64,000 nt of DNA from Symsagittifera roscoffensis (Eukaryota; Xenacoelomorpha; Acoela; Convolutidae), in NCBI RefSeq assembly GCF_963678635.1, contig NC_087069.1, positions 6,991,472 through 7,055,471 of the forward strand. The letters are read 5' to 3'. Made by a program: the position numbers and the translations under genes. Below, one piece after another: positions 42,420-52,423 of this stretch. The notes under the pieces were generated by a model. The model was not told the DNA's origin. It saw nothing but the letters and a program-made list of their open reading frames with translations, and searched no databases. The number at the start of each line of letters is the position of its first letter. Within the stretch, counting starts at the first letter, position 1.

Positions 42420-42608
42420 TCAACCAATGATAAGTACAATTCTCAAAATAACGTTTCCGCATAAAAACGAGATCCCTGAAGGATAGCCATTAACAATGGC
42501 ATTATAAGTCGAAGCCGCGAAATCAGATTCTTTTTTATTTCTAGTTATGACAGCACCAGAGCAAAGAACTGCAAAGTTTAATAACAGAACGCACGTTTTG
42601 GCAAACAT
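42420..42608 (-). CDS. Serine-protease homologue, first exon with signal peptide
   Basis: ATG at 42608. MFAKTCVLLLNFAVLCSGA is a clear signal peptide. After a charged stretch (TRNKKESDF) comes AIVNGYPSGI, which resembles the IVNG start of a mature S1 domain, then SFLCGN. The exon end is uncertain: no strong donor is visible, and the reading stops at 42420. A diverged copy of the same stretch lies at about 42265-42300 just before the next exon (AYTAFNGEILDGL), so this part may be duplicated or alternatively spliced. Confidence 0.6.
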   Translation of the reverse strand: MFAKTCVLLLNFAVLCSGAVITRNKKESDFAASTYNAIVNGYPSGISFLCGNVILRIVLIIG

Positions 42609-42609
42609 T

Positions 42610-43970
42610 TCAAAATTGGGTTTGAGATGTATTTACGAATATCGATGAACCAGTTTAGCAACCTTGGCATTTTGTATACTCATAACAAACTCAATCAACT
42701 TCGATGGAAATCATTTGATGGATATTGAATTGAACTGATATAAAGATGAAATTTAATTGAAGATAGTATTTGTTTTATAAGAACTTAAGTTCTGGGAAGT
42801 CATATGAGTGCTGAAAGCATCTTCGAACTAGAATCAGGCCATTCTAGAATTTTGTAAAGGCATGTTTTCCCACGCGAAATGAGGGAGAACGAAGAAAAAT
42901 TTGGACGAATTTCAATGCACGAGTTGGTACTTCAGCCGGGAATCATGCATTTTTTAAAATAAAATCTAAAACAGTGGTGAAAGTGAGAAAATCAGGTTGA
43001 TAACTAATAAATTTTGTGAATTATTTCCAGCTTAAGAACATTGTATGAATTGGAACCAAAACGAAATATTTTTTACAGCAGCACATAATTACATGTTGGC
43101 GAAATGGAGCTTCGCAAACTTTCCGATACAAGAAAAGCAAAGCATGCCAAGCATGCTGACGTGAATAATTGACTAAAGCCACGGATTCGAAAAAAAATTG
43201 AAGTTAGATATCCCAAAGTTTTCTTACATTCGAATCAATATGTATTAAAATTGCCAGGATTGAACTACAATTGGAAAACGTTTTTTAGATCGATAACAGC
43301 TAAAATTTCGTGAAAATGGAAGAACAACCATAAGTAGCGCGTTCAAATGCCCAGTCATAATCCTTGCAAAACAAAACACTTATTCACTTTTTAGCACATT
43401 CCAGGTTTAGTACACGCCAGTTTTTAATAAAAAACGATCTCACAAATGTAAACTTTTCGAGCCGATTAAGTTGTTCTATGCAGTATGAAAAACTGAAATG
43501 ATAATAATTCATAATAAGTTCATAAGCAAAATAGAATACAGACTTCGAGTAGGACAGGAGCTTGAAATACTTAGTCTGTTTTCCAAGATACGCCAACTCT
43601 GATGTGACATGGCTTTGCTAATCGATAAAGCTTTGCTAAAAAATCAATACCATAGCTCGTTTTGGAGTTCCATGAATAACAATCGATTATACTTGAGTTT
43701 CATTCTCAATGTCCAAAAGTAAAAAAAAGATTATAATCAATTAAAATTGGCTCTTAATGTTACAATTGTTTGAGTCAACAAAATCCATTTTTAATAAATT
43801 ATATTCATTTTTTTTTTCAATTTTGTGGACGCTGACAATGAAACTCAATTATAATCCTTTTTTCCACCTTATTGTGATGCGAATCAATGAACTGAGGTCT
43901 TTTTGAAATTATATATAAAAGTTGGTTACTTCTTCAACTTCGTTTTTTTTCTGAATAACTTCGATATTTT
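42610..43970. other. Upstream of the protease homologue; nothing recognised
   Basis: AT-rich. The promoter and 5' UTR of the minus-strand protease homologue should lie in the first part, but no specific site can be named. Confidence 0.4.
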
Positions 43971-43976
43971 TATTAA

Positions 43977-44235
43977 GTTCAGATGGAGGGGTTGGTTCGC
44001 GTGAGGATATGTCTCAGTTGGTTAGGTGTGAACGGGGGGGGGGGGGGTGGGGCTCGAGTGTGGTTTAACTCTGTGTGTGTGTGTGTTTGTGGGGCAAAGG
44101 GGCAAACGTTGGGACAAGGGGTGTAAGGGAGCAAAGCGGCAATTGTTAGGGGAGGAGAGGTTAACGGAATCTTTTTGCAATTTGAGTTTAGGTTCATAAA
44201 AAGAGTAGGTCGTACTCTCGCTTGGCAAAATTTTC
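43977..44235 (-). repeat. Pyrimidine-rich dispersed repeat, copy 2
   Basis: Reverse orientation of the family seen at 35715-36010: GGTTGGTTCGCG, G14 (44034-44047), a short GT run, GCAAACGTTGGGACAAGGGG, then GTTAACGGAATC. Confidence 0.6.
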
Positions 44236-44239
44236 GAAT

Positions 44240-45480
44240 TTGATAAATTTCACTCATTTGATGAATGCAGCAATTCTTGCTTTCTTGCTAATTTTTGCGC
44301 GACGCGAAACATTTCAGTGTAATTTTCTACCTATTTTGTAATTCATTATAATAGATTTCAAATCAGTTATAAAAGATTTTGATTTTGCGAGAAAAAATGG
44401 ATTGAAATTCATTTTTCCCCTTTTTTGTTGGCTGAGAGTAACATGGGAATCGGTTATGGACCACAAAAATTCTTTATAATAGAATTTTTTTCCTTTTTCA
44501 TAAAAGCTGGAACCCACCTTCTGTTTATACTCGAGAAGTTTCTTCTAACTTCTTTTTGCAAAAACACTTGGGCTATTGGAACCGCAGCCAGGTTAAAACG
44601 ATACCGATCAACCCGTCCTGCTACATCTTTTTTGCTATAATTTTTAAAAAACTGAAATATATATCTTAAAACTTAAACTTTTAAAAAATAATTAATAAAA
44701 ATAATTATAAAAACAAAACGAACTAGATCCAAAAAGACGAAAATTTTACAATTGAAATAAATCATCAAATTTCAAGAAAAAATGTCAAATTATTATAAGT
44801 ACTGTTTGCTTAAAAACAATCAAAATTAAATCACAAACAAAAAATGATTTCCCAATTGGCATAAGTTTCAAGTTTTCATTGTAATTCAAACGTTTTCTAT
44901 CAATTTCTAATTCTAAGGTTTTGTCAGGAACGAAAACATATGAACAAAATTTGGAGTTATTTGCTTCAAAACAAATGTTAAGCGACAATTTTATCGGAAA
45001 AATTGAACACAAATAGCTTATCAATAATGCTTTTTGCGTTTGATAAAAAATCCTACATTTTTTCTAGCTGAAATGTCAATGAACTTTTGAATTGAACGTT
45101 TGGCTTATTTTCTCACATGGTCCACGAAAAAGGTTTTTCTCGATTTTTTAAAGCAACTGTTGCATTAAATTTATGCCATTTGAAAACTTTTCATTTTATG
45201 CCATTTTAAATTTATGCCATATGAGACTGCAATCACTTCAAATTGATGTTCTAACATGAGCACTCATCTTGTTTTCAACTTGAGATAACTTGTTTAGTTT
45301 TTGTAGCTAGCTATGTACAAAAAAAAACAAAAGTTAGAGGCCTTGTAAATATCACTGATTATGTACCAAATGATGTTGAAGTTACTTGTACTAAACTGCA
45401 TGAACTTGCCTCATTTACTGCGTTTGTTTCTTCAATATCAGTCTTGTATTTTATTTGGTATATGAACACAATTTTTTTTT
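44240..45480. other. Gap upstream of the GPI-protein gene
   Basis: AT-rich with no supported coding frame. A good splice acceptor (TTTTTTTTTGCAG, ending 45485) lies 20 bp before the next gene's ATG, so a 5' UTR intron or a trans-splice site is possible. Confidence 0.45.
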
Positions 45481-45505
45481 TGCAGATCGCAAAAACAAGC
45501 CGAAA

Positions 45506-45548
45506 ATGATCAAAATCATCAACGTACTTGTAGCCTCACTGATACTGG
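45506..45548 (+). CDS. GPI-protein gene, exon 1 (signal peptide)
   Basis: ATG at 45506, then IKIINVLVASLIL and donor GTAAGT at 45549, phase 1. Joined to the next exon this gives a typical signal peptide (MIKIINVLVASLILVVVQQS) with likely cleavage after SEA. An acceptor-like TTTGCAG lies 20 bp upstream of the ATG. Confidence 0.75.
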
Positions 45549-46542
45549 GTAAGTTGACTGTCTTCCAAAGGTTTTCTATTCGGTAAAAAGAGTCGGCTGT
45601 TAAAACAACAGGAGTTTTTTCCGGGCTGCATTTCCGCGGTTTTGTTTCGACCTAGATGTTAATTCCATAGTCTGAACAGGGTTTTAAGTCCCGGCCAAAG
45701 TCGCGGCATGTTAAAAAATACATCGCAGCATTGTGAAAATTTAGGTCGCGGCATGATTGAAAACAGTTCACAAATTTAAATACTTAGACGCGCTAGGACT
45801 TTGGAGTAATCGAATTCGGGCCGTTGGCGTCTAAATTTACCATGATATCCATTATACTTTTTTAAGCTGATCTGATATGTTAAATTTAGACTGTTGCTTT
45901 GGCGCAATTGCTATCGAGGATAATTCTGTCGAAAAAAAAACAAGTCTAGTTATGTTCGAAAAATATGTCGCGACTTGTTCAAAAAACAAGTCGAAGGCAG
46001 AATGTTTAAAAAATAAGTCGCGGTATGATAAAAAATGGAGTCGCGGAACAGTCAAAAGTAAGATAAGTCTGGTAAAAAAGCTATCTTAGACATGGTTTGA
46101 AAACCAAGAAAATCATTTTTTAAGGTGTTATCCTAAACATAAAGTGTATAAATTGAATCAAAGCACTTCGAACTACTTTTCAAGTATGTTTTTTTTCGAA
46201 ATCTTTTAGATTCGCTTGTTGTCACAAAACAATTTCTATACCTATGGTTACAACCTATAGAAAATTAATTGCATAAACAATGTTCTTTCGTCTTACCGTA
46301 CAAATAATAGAAACAAAGGTGGCCCGAGAAAAACTGTTTTTTTTTCATTATAGACCCTTTCCCCGGTAAATTGAAGACCTTCCAAATACAAAACTCAGGG
46401 GTGCTATGAGTTTTTTGTTACTAGAACGGGGATACTTTTGGGACACACTAGTAATTAAATATCATAAATTTGTTTATAGTATTTGAATTTTTTGTGTCAT
46501 ATAGTGACGCTGTTCGTTACTAGATATTTTTAATTTTTTCAG

Positions 46543-46887
46543 TCGTGGTACAGCAATCAGAGGCTGGAAGACCGCCTGGCCTTTATAAAGAGGACCCTTC
46601 GACTTCGACCCAGACTGCTGTGAACGTGTCCTTTACCTACAGCGAAACAGGAGGTTTTCAAAACGATGATTTTATCTTGAAAAACGTGACTTGCCAAGAA
46701 AGTGACGCTTCGGCCGATTTGACAGAAGCTGAATGCAAGCTCACTTACAACGGAAACGAACCATTTCAAATTCATGTGGTTTTTGTGGAGAATTTAAAAC
46801 CAGGAGTCGAGAGGTCTTTGAAAGTATATGACATCGTAGATTCGTCGGGACCTGTGGTTATTGATCGAAACTTTAATTTCTGCTCCG
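46543..46887 (+). CDS. GPI-protein gene, exon 2 (first Cys repeat)
   Basis: 345 nt between acceptor TTTTTTCAG and donor GTAAGT, phase 1 on both sides. After the signal peptide end it reads SFTYSETGGFQNDDFILKNV, TCQESDASADLTEAECKLTY, PFQIHVVFVENLKPGVERSL and ends NFNFCS. Beta-rich with three Cys and several N-glycosylation sequons (NVS, NVT). The pattern C-x(13-15)-C-x-L-x-Y followed by alternating hydrophobics (IHVVFVENL) recurs in later exons, so this is one unit of a repeat protein. No known domain recognised. Confidence 0.75.
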
Positions 46888-47234
46888 GTAAGTCATGTGG
46901 ATTTTTCATCATGGGAAAACCATATCAACGTCAATGTCATTGATCGGTCCAAAAATCCAGGGCTCGTATTCAAATTTTTTTACCAGGAACCAGGCCTGGA
47001 CTACCAGGTTTATTGGGTGAAACATTATTGGCTAATGCCACGAAACCAGCTTTCAAAATTTCTGCAGAATTACGAGTCTAACCTAACCTGATCCCTATAT
47101 TTATTTGTTTTCAAAGCTCGGCTAGTTCAAAATAGTAAAACCAAATCAATAGGCATCAGAATGAAGTTGATCTCGGCGACCTCAAATTCCTTTCGCGACT
47201 TTCATTGTTTAGATGATACAATTGAATTGTTTAG

Positions 47235-47522
47235 ATCCTGCAAACCCCACCGAAGTCGTGCTGGGTGATGGTGACGGCGATGCTGCCGAGGCATCCGTCA
47301 CCATCACCGGTGCTGGGGCATAACTGATTTCAAGTTGGGTCTGGAACCAGGATATGAATAGGTGGAACATAGTCACCAATGAAACTTCCCACGCTGATAC
47401 TTACACTTTCGATGCACCGCAGGGTGGACATATCTACTATGTAGATGCGTATGGGTATGACGAGTGCGCAGGCGCTGTCTTGCCGGGGTCTAGGAGAAGA
47501 AGTACCCGCCTGTGGATGAGTC
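47235..47522 (+). CDS. GPI-protein gene, exon 3 with in-frame stop
   Basis: Between acceptor TTGTTTAG and donor GTAAGT at 47523, phase 1 to phase 1, matching both neighbours. Reads PANPTEVVLGDGDGDAAEAS, VTITGAGA, then TAA (47321-47323), then SSWVWNQDMNRWNIVTNETS and YYVDAYGYDECAGA. The half after the stop is clearly protein-like in the same frame. Either the gene is dead, the stop is a sequence error, or the exon is skipped (287/288 nt, both ends phase 1, so skipping keeps the frame). A 14-bp perfect inverted repeat (47264-47277 and 47295-47308) lies just before the stop. Confidence 0.55.
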
Positions 47523-47620
47523 GTAAGTTAAGTCTGCCCTCGACCACTAAAAAGCTCCAATGAATGTATAGTATTGCCATCTTATGGCCATTATAAATGT
47601 ATAATTATGTGTGTGTGTAG

Positions 47621-47781
47621 GTTACACTCCTGATTCCTTCCCTAACCACTTTAAGATGAGCTACAGTGTTGATGATGGATCAATGTGTTTCCTGAAATTC
47701 GACTCTGATGCATCTGCACTGTCGGTGAAGTTTCAACTCAAGCAGGGGTCGACCGTCCTTGGGGAATCAATGATATCCGAT
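47621..47781 (+). CDS. GPI-protein gene, exon 4
   Basis: Acceptor (GT)n-TAG, donor GTAAGA; enters in phase 1 and leaves in phase 0. Reads YTPDSFPNHFKMSYSVDDGS, MCFLKFDSDASALSVKFQLK and ends GESMISD. MCFLKF...LSVKFQL repeats the C-x-L-x-F...V-x-F pattern of exon 2. Confidence 0.7.
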
Positions 47782-48006
47782 GTAAGAATCTTCTTTCAAA
47801 ATTTTTGTTCTAAATTGGGGTTTGGTTTGAAAACTGGCGGAGTTTGGTCTTGACAGAGAGTCTTTATTTAAACAGTATATGCGACAGACTTAGATAAATC
47901 AAGTGCAGCAATCTTTATATCATATAAATTTTAATCGATTACTAAAATTTAAAAAACTACGTTTCTCTGAATTTACTGAAGTTAGAACTTTAAACTTTGG
48001 GTAAGC

Positions 48007-48062
48007 AGAGGAGGAGGAGGAGGAAGAGGAGGAGGAGGAGGAGGAGGAGGAGGAGGAGGAGT
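48007..48062. repeat. (GAG)n microsatellite
   Basis: About 18 GAG/AGG trinucleotides with one GAAGAG interruption, in the intron after exon 4. Confidence 0.95.
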
Positions 48063-48826
48063 AACGGACAGCCACAAACCCATTTTTATTGGTGTTGTAA
48101 CAAGCCTGACGTAAAAATTATGGGCTGTGGGAAAGTTTTGCGCTCTAGAAATTGTTTAAAGTAGTGAACAGGAACCTTTTGAGCGAATCAAAAGAATAAC
48201 ATAGTACTGTTGTGATAGTACTTTTCAGTTGTGTTCTAACCGGCGTCCAATGGACTCCGCGTCATTTATTTTTTCTTTGGGATAAAAGTCAGATTTATTT
48301 CAACCTTTTACTTTTTATTCTTTTAACCTAGCTTAGATAGCTTTAGTATAGCAGTTGTTTTTTATCACTTCTTATTATACCGCAGTCAGCTGATTCAAAT
48401 CTGCGGGGAATTCCCACCTCTTGGCCAAACCATACTGTAGAACAACCCACTCAATAGACAAAATGGATTGAACGGTTCCACTTGGCTATCATCACCAAAG
48501 AGAATGGAGTGGTCCACAAGATTCAGAATATGAAACTCTGAAGGAAGCCAGAGAGACCAGAAACAAAAAGTAATGCGAATCTATGAAAACGCGGAGGACA
48601 AAATAATCTAGGAGGAGAAACAAAAACTTGGTGGATTGAGGAGAAACGAAGCGGATAAAAAAGTCAGATTCATCTTTCAATTAGCTCTATGAGCCGAGGA
48701 AAAAGAGTGTTTTAACAAAAACACCCAACGTTGAAAGTTTCATCCATATCCTCCAAGCAAATTTGCGATCTTCTATTTGCAGCATTTGTCACTTCAGCGA
48801 ATTTAACGTTTGAACTGTAAAAATTG

Positions 48827-49171
48827 TTGAGCCGAAAACAGAAGGACACAGAGTCCTGTGATCAATTTTGGGGAACAATTTCGGATTTAGCTAGAACTTG
48901 CGAAAGAAGAAAAAACGCTGAACAAGAGTGGATAAGAGACGTTTTCAAATTCAAAATGAGAAATTGTGACCTCCAACGGAGACTCTTGTCGGAAACGGTA
49001 AATCCAGTGGTTGCACTCAATCAAGCAGATATCGACAATAAGGTCTACTATAACCATCTTCATATATTGATCATGACGAAAGCTTACAGCAACAGCAGCG
49101 GCAAGATATTCAAAAATTTCAATTCTGTAAAAAAAGTAACAGATCTGAAAAAAATTCAAACGCTTGCATGA
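48827..49171 (+). pseudogene. Ty3/gypsy gag fragment
   Basis: The frame reads SRKQKDTESCDQFWGTISDL, ARTCERRKNAEQEWIRDVFK, DLQRRLLSETVNPVVALNQA. This is the pattern of gag in many Ty3/gypsy-like elements (R-Q--ES---F---L--LA--C------E---IRD-F, then LQ--LL----N---AL--A). No zinc knuckle follows. Part of a decayed element in the intron between exons 4 and 5 of the GPI-protein gene. Confidence 0.65.
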
Positions 49172-50456
49172 CTTATGGAAAAAAATTTTACCCAAAGACA
49201 GTTGAACGTTTACTCAGCAACTGAAATAAATTGTATTATTTGTATATACAAAGGACATCTTTTAGACTTTGTAAATCAAAAAAGATGAAGTTGGTTTTAA
49301 ATAGTTTAGACCAAAATGTATATAACCAGAATTGTCCATTTTCGCCATTGGATACACATTAAAATCAGCAAAAAAAGCTAAATCAATGATACCCTAATTG
49401 CCTCAAAAGCTCCACTGTTTGAATATAAAATCGACATTTGGAAAAATTTGAATATCTTAGAGAGCATAAACATGGCAGTAAAATAGGAGAAAAGTGCTTT
49501 TTTCGAAGAGACATTGAACGGTTAGGTTTCAAGATCTCTAACACATAAATAAAACCATTGGTAAAACCCTGAATCCAAAGAATTTTTCAGAACAACGATC
49601 ATTTTTTGATTCATTAAACCAGTAATTGAAGTTTATCCGCAATCTATCAACGCTGAACTCACCGCTTTGGCCCCTATTAAACAAAAAATCAGTTTATCAT
49701 TGGAACATTTAATACAAAACAGCTCTTCTATAACAAAGAAAACTAATCATTAATATTACCAAGAATAACAACTTTGACATTAAAAGAAGTTCATGAGTGA
49801 AAACAAAATGCTTCGCATAACTGTTTAGGAGTTATACTGGAAAAATGAGACCAAAAATTTTGGATTACTATCGCGTTCGCTTCTCGATTCCTAAACAACT
49901 TCTGGTAACATTCGCCGATAACCAGATGTATCGGCGAATGTAACAACACATCACCTTGCGAATGTTCTTAAACACAACTCAGACACACTTCGAATTTGCA
50001 ATTCAAACGAGTCCTGTACGAGCAGTTGCATACCTTTAAAACTTTCCAAATCTAATTTAATCAAAAATTCTTGTCCGAAAAATCGTTTTTTTTCATTACC
50101 ATCGTTATAAATTTTTTAATCAAATTTAAAACAAGAAGAGAAACCCAAGTTTTAAGCTTTTCCCACCTCACTACTTCCTTTAAAACAATCGATACTTTCA
50201 GAAAAAGGAGGAATCTCATCACAAATCAAAAACGATGTCCCAAATCCATCAGATATTACTTACGATGTAAAAGAGTGAGTTAAATCTGCCATCATCCCCA
50301 TTAGTGTTGTTAGACCATTGCTCGAATTAAGTACTACTGATGATGAAAGACGAAGAGAGAATTCTGAAAGAAGTAAAGAAGGCTTTAGAAGAAGGAAAAC
50401 CACTGGATAAATTCGGTGCCCAGTTGAAAACCTTTCAACAGGACATTCATTTGAAA

Positions 50457-50820
50457 TAAGGACTACTCTTCAAAGACAACAAATTGATTAAGCCAGCTGC
50501 CCTCAGACCCACATTCATGACCTTTTTGCACAAAATCCACCCAGAACAGTTTTCTATGAAAGCACTGGCAGAAAAAAATTGGAGGCCACGCTTACACCGA
50601 GAAATTAAGCAAGGCGGAAAAATTTTTGCGCAATGTATAAAAGCCGGTGAGAATCTTAAATCATTTTGGGCTCGGCTAAAACTCAGAAATTACCAGAATT
50701 TTCGGAAACTAACGAAGAAATGAACCTGGATTTCGCAGGTCATGTGATTGGATAAAAACTGGGGCACATCAAAATAAAGCTAGCTGGGGCTCACCTAGCT
50801 TAGTCGTCTTTAGTATGACA
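50457..50820 (+). pseudogene. Ty3/gypsy integrase fragment
   Basis: LLFKDNKLIKPAALRPTFMT, FLHKIHPEQFSMKALAEKNW, then AQCIKAGENLK: the integrase zinc-binding region (H-x3-H, with only the last Cys of the Cys pair kept). In a second frame NEEMNLDFAGHVIG continues into the integrase core start. Stops and a frame change show decay. With the gag fragment this suggests a partly deleted element spanning about 48.8-50.8 kb; no LTRs were identified. Confidence 0.7.
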
Positions 50821-50829
50821 TTAGTATTT

Positions 50830-51830
50830 GAACATTTCTGAGAAGTACAACGGTTCACAGAGTCCTTACTTTTCCAACCCAAGTTCGAAATCAACTTTGA
50901 AATTGGAATTACTGGTAGGCAAATACAGAGGTAATTAGGACGAGTCGTGTAAAAGTTCAAAAATGCCATTCCTACTCCAAAGAACAAACCCACAGAGAAC
51001 TCTGCAACTGAAGCAGTCGAAATATACCTCGAATGCGACTGAAACACACCGCGAGCAAAGAAACACACCGCGAGATTGAACTCGAGAACAGTCGCAAAGA
51101 AAGTTGAGCGTCTACCGTCAGAACATCCGGCAAGACACCACGAAACAAATGCATTTTTTTTGGCCGAAACAGCTGATAAGAAGGCATTCGTAACAATAGT
51201 GTTGGCTCACAAATCATGGAATTAGTAAATAAGCAACTCAATGGAGGCGGGGATTCAGGCTCAAAACCTGGTAGTAGTTGCCGACATCAACTCTACTGAC
51301 ACGGTTCTGCATCGTTTTTTAAACCCACTTTAATATTAATTACTTGATCCGGGTATATGCTTCCATATCACTATTTCAAAAAAACTCCGCGCTTAGAGTG
51401 CATTTTTTTCCACAATCCGCTTAAATTTTTTTGCGTGTTGAAAAATGTCGAGGACAATTTTTTGATTGCGAAAACAAACATACGTATATTAGCGTTTGTT
51501 CGACTATTTATAGGAAAATTGACCAAGATAATCGAAACATAGCAAAATTTTGAGCAAAAATGAATACCTCAACCCGGGTCTTAATTTCGACAATATAAAA
51601 GAAAAATTATTTTGTGTTGTGACTGGCCTTTTACTTTTTCAGTTGAGTGTCCGACACCGGGCGAACGGGAATTCGCGTCAAATTATAAAATTTGGGATTC
51701 CAAGTTGAAAAAATATTCAAAGTAATTACCCAAAATCGTTTCGTTTTTTGATTAATTACTTCAATTATTTCTCAAATAATTCTAATTTTATGACTTTTTT
51801 GCCCTACCTGTTTCTTTCCAATAAACTATT
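50830..51830. other. Intronic stretch, no feature recognised
   Basis: May hold further decayed gypsy sequence but no motif is clear. Confidence 0.4.
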
Positions 51831-51834
51831 TAGG

Positions 51835-52060
51835 CAGGGGCGGATTTAGAGAAGGCGGGAACACCCTCCATGCCGACCTAAAGGGTCCCCCTTTTGTACT
51901 ATTTAGGACATCTGTTTTCGGCTGACGGACCCTAAATGTCTTTTAAGTGCTTTGGGAGAGCTCGGAAAATCCATTCCGCCGACCTCAAAAAACGGCTGAC
52001 AAAATTATGGAGAATTTTTGAAAGTATCCCCCCCCCCAGAAAAATTTAGATCCACCCTTG
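51835..52060. mobile_element. hAT-like MITE, second copy, with TSD
   Basis: Starts CAGGGGCGGATTTAGAG and ends AAATTTAGATCCACCCTTG, inverted to each other and related to 25416-25825. Flanks TATTTAGG and TATTTAAG form an 8-bp target duplication with one mismatch, as expected for hAT. 226 bp. Confidence 0.75.
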
Positions 52061-52260
52061 TATTTAAGACCAGTTTTTCCGTTCAGGAACATCTGAAAAC
52101 TGATCTGTTGATGCGCTGGTGGTGTACCAGTCAATTTAATTTACTAAATTGTGATTTATGTTTTTTTAGATTTTTTTTTTGTACAAACTAAATTATACTG
52201 GCATGCGCCCAAAGTTAAAAAGATACAATTATATATTTTAAACACTGATGTTACTTATAG

Positions 52261-52423
52261 CCAACAACAAAGGAATATGTGTGTATAGTCATGGATGGGT
52301 CGCAAGATACAGCAGAACTTGTTGACCTGGTCGGCGTCATGGAAAACAGCGTGACAATCGCTGGTATCGTTGAAGGTGGAGAATCTTCACACAGCTACGG
52401 AATCGAACTCAACCTTACAGAAT
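52261..52423 (+). CDS. GPI-protein gene, exon 5
   Basis: Acceptor ACTTATAG, donor GTAAGTG at 52424. Enters in phase 0, agreeing with exon 4, and leaves in phase 1. Reads PTTKEYVCIVMDGSQDTAEL, VDLVGVMENSVTIAGIVEGG, SHSYGIELNLTE. ENSVTIAGIVEGG resembles EASVTITGAG of exon 3. The next recognised exon starts in phase 0, so an exon is missing or the junction is damaged. Confidence 0.65.
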
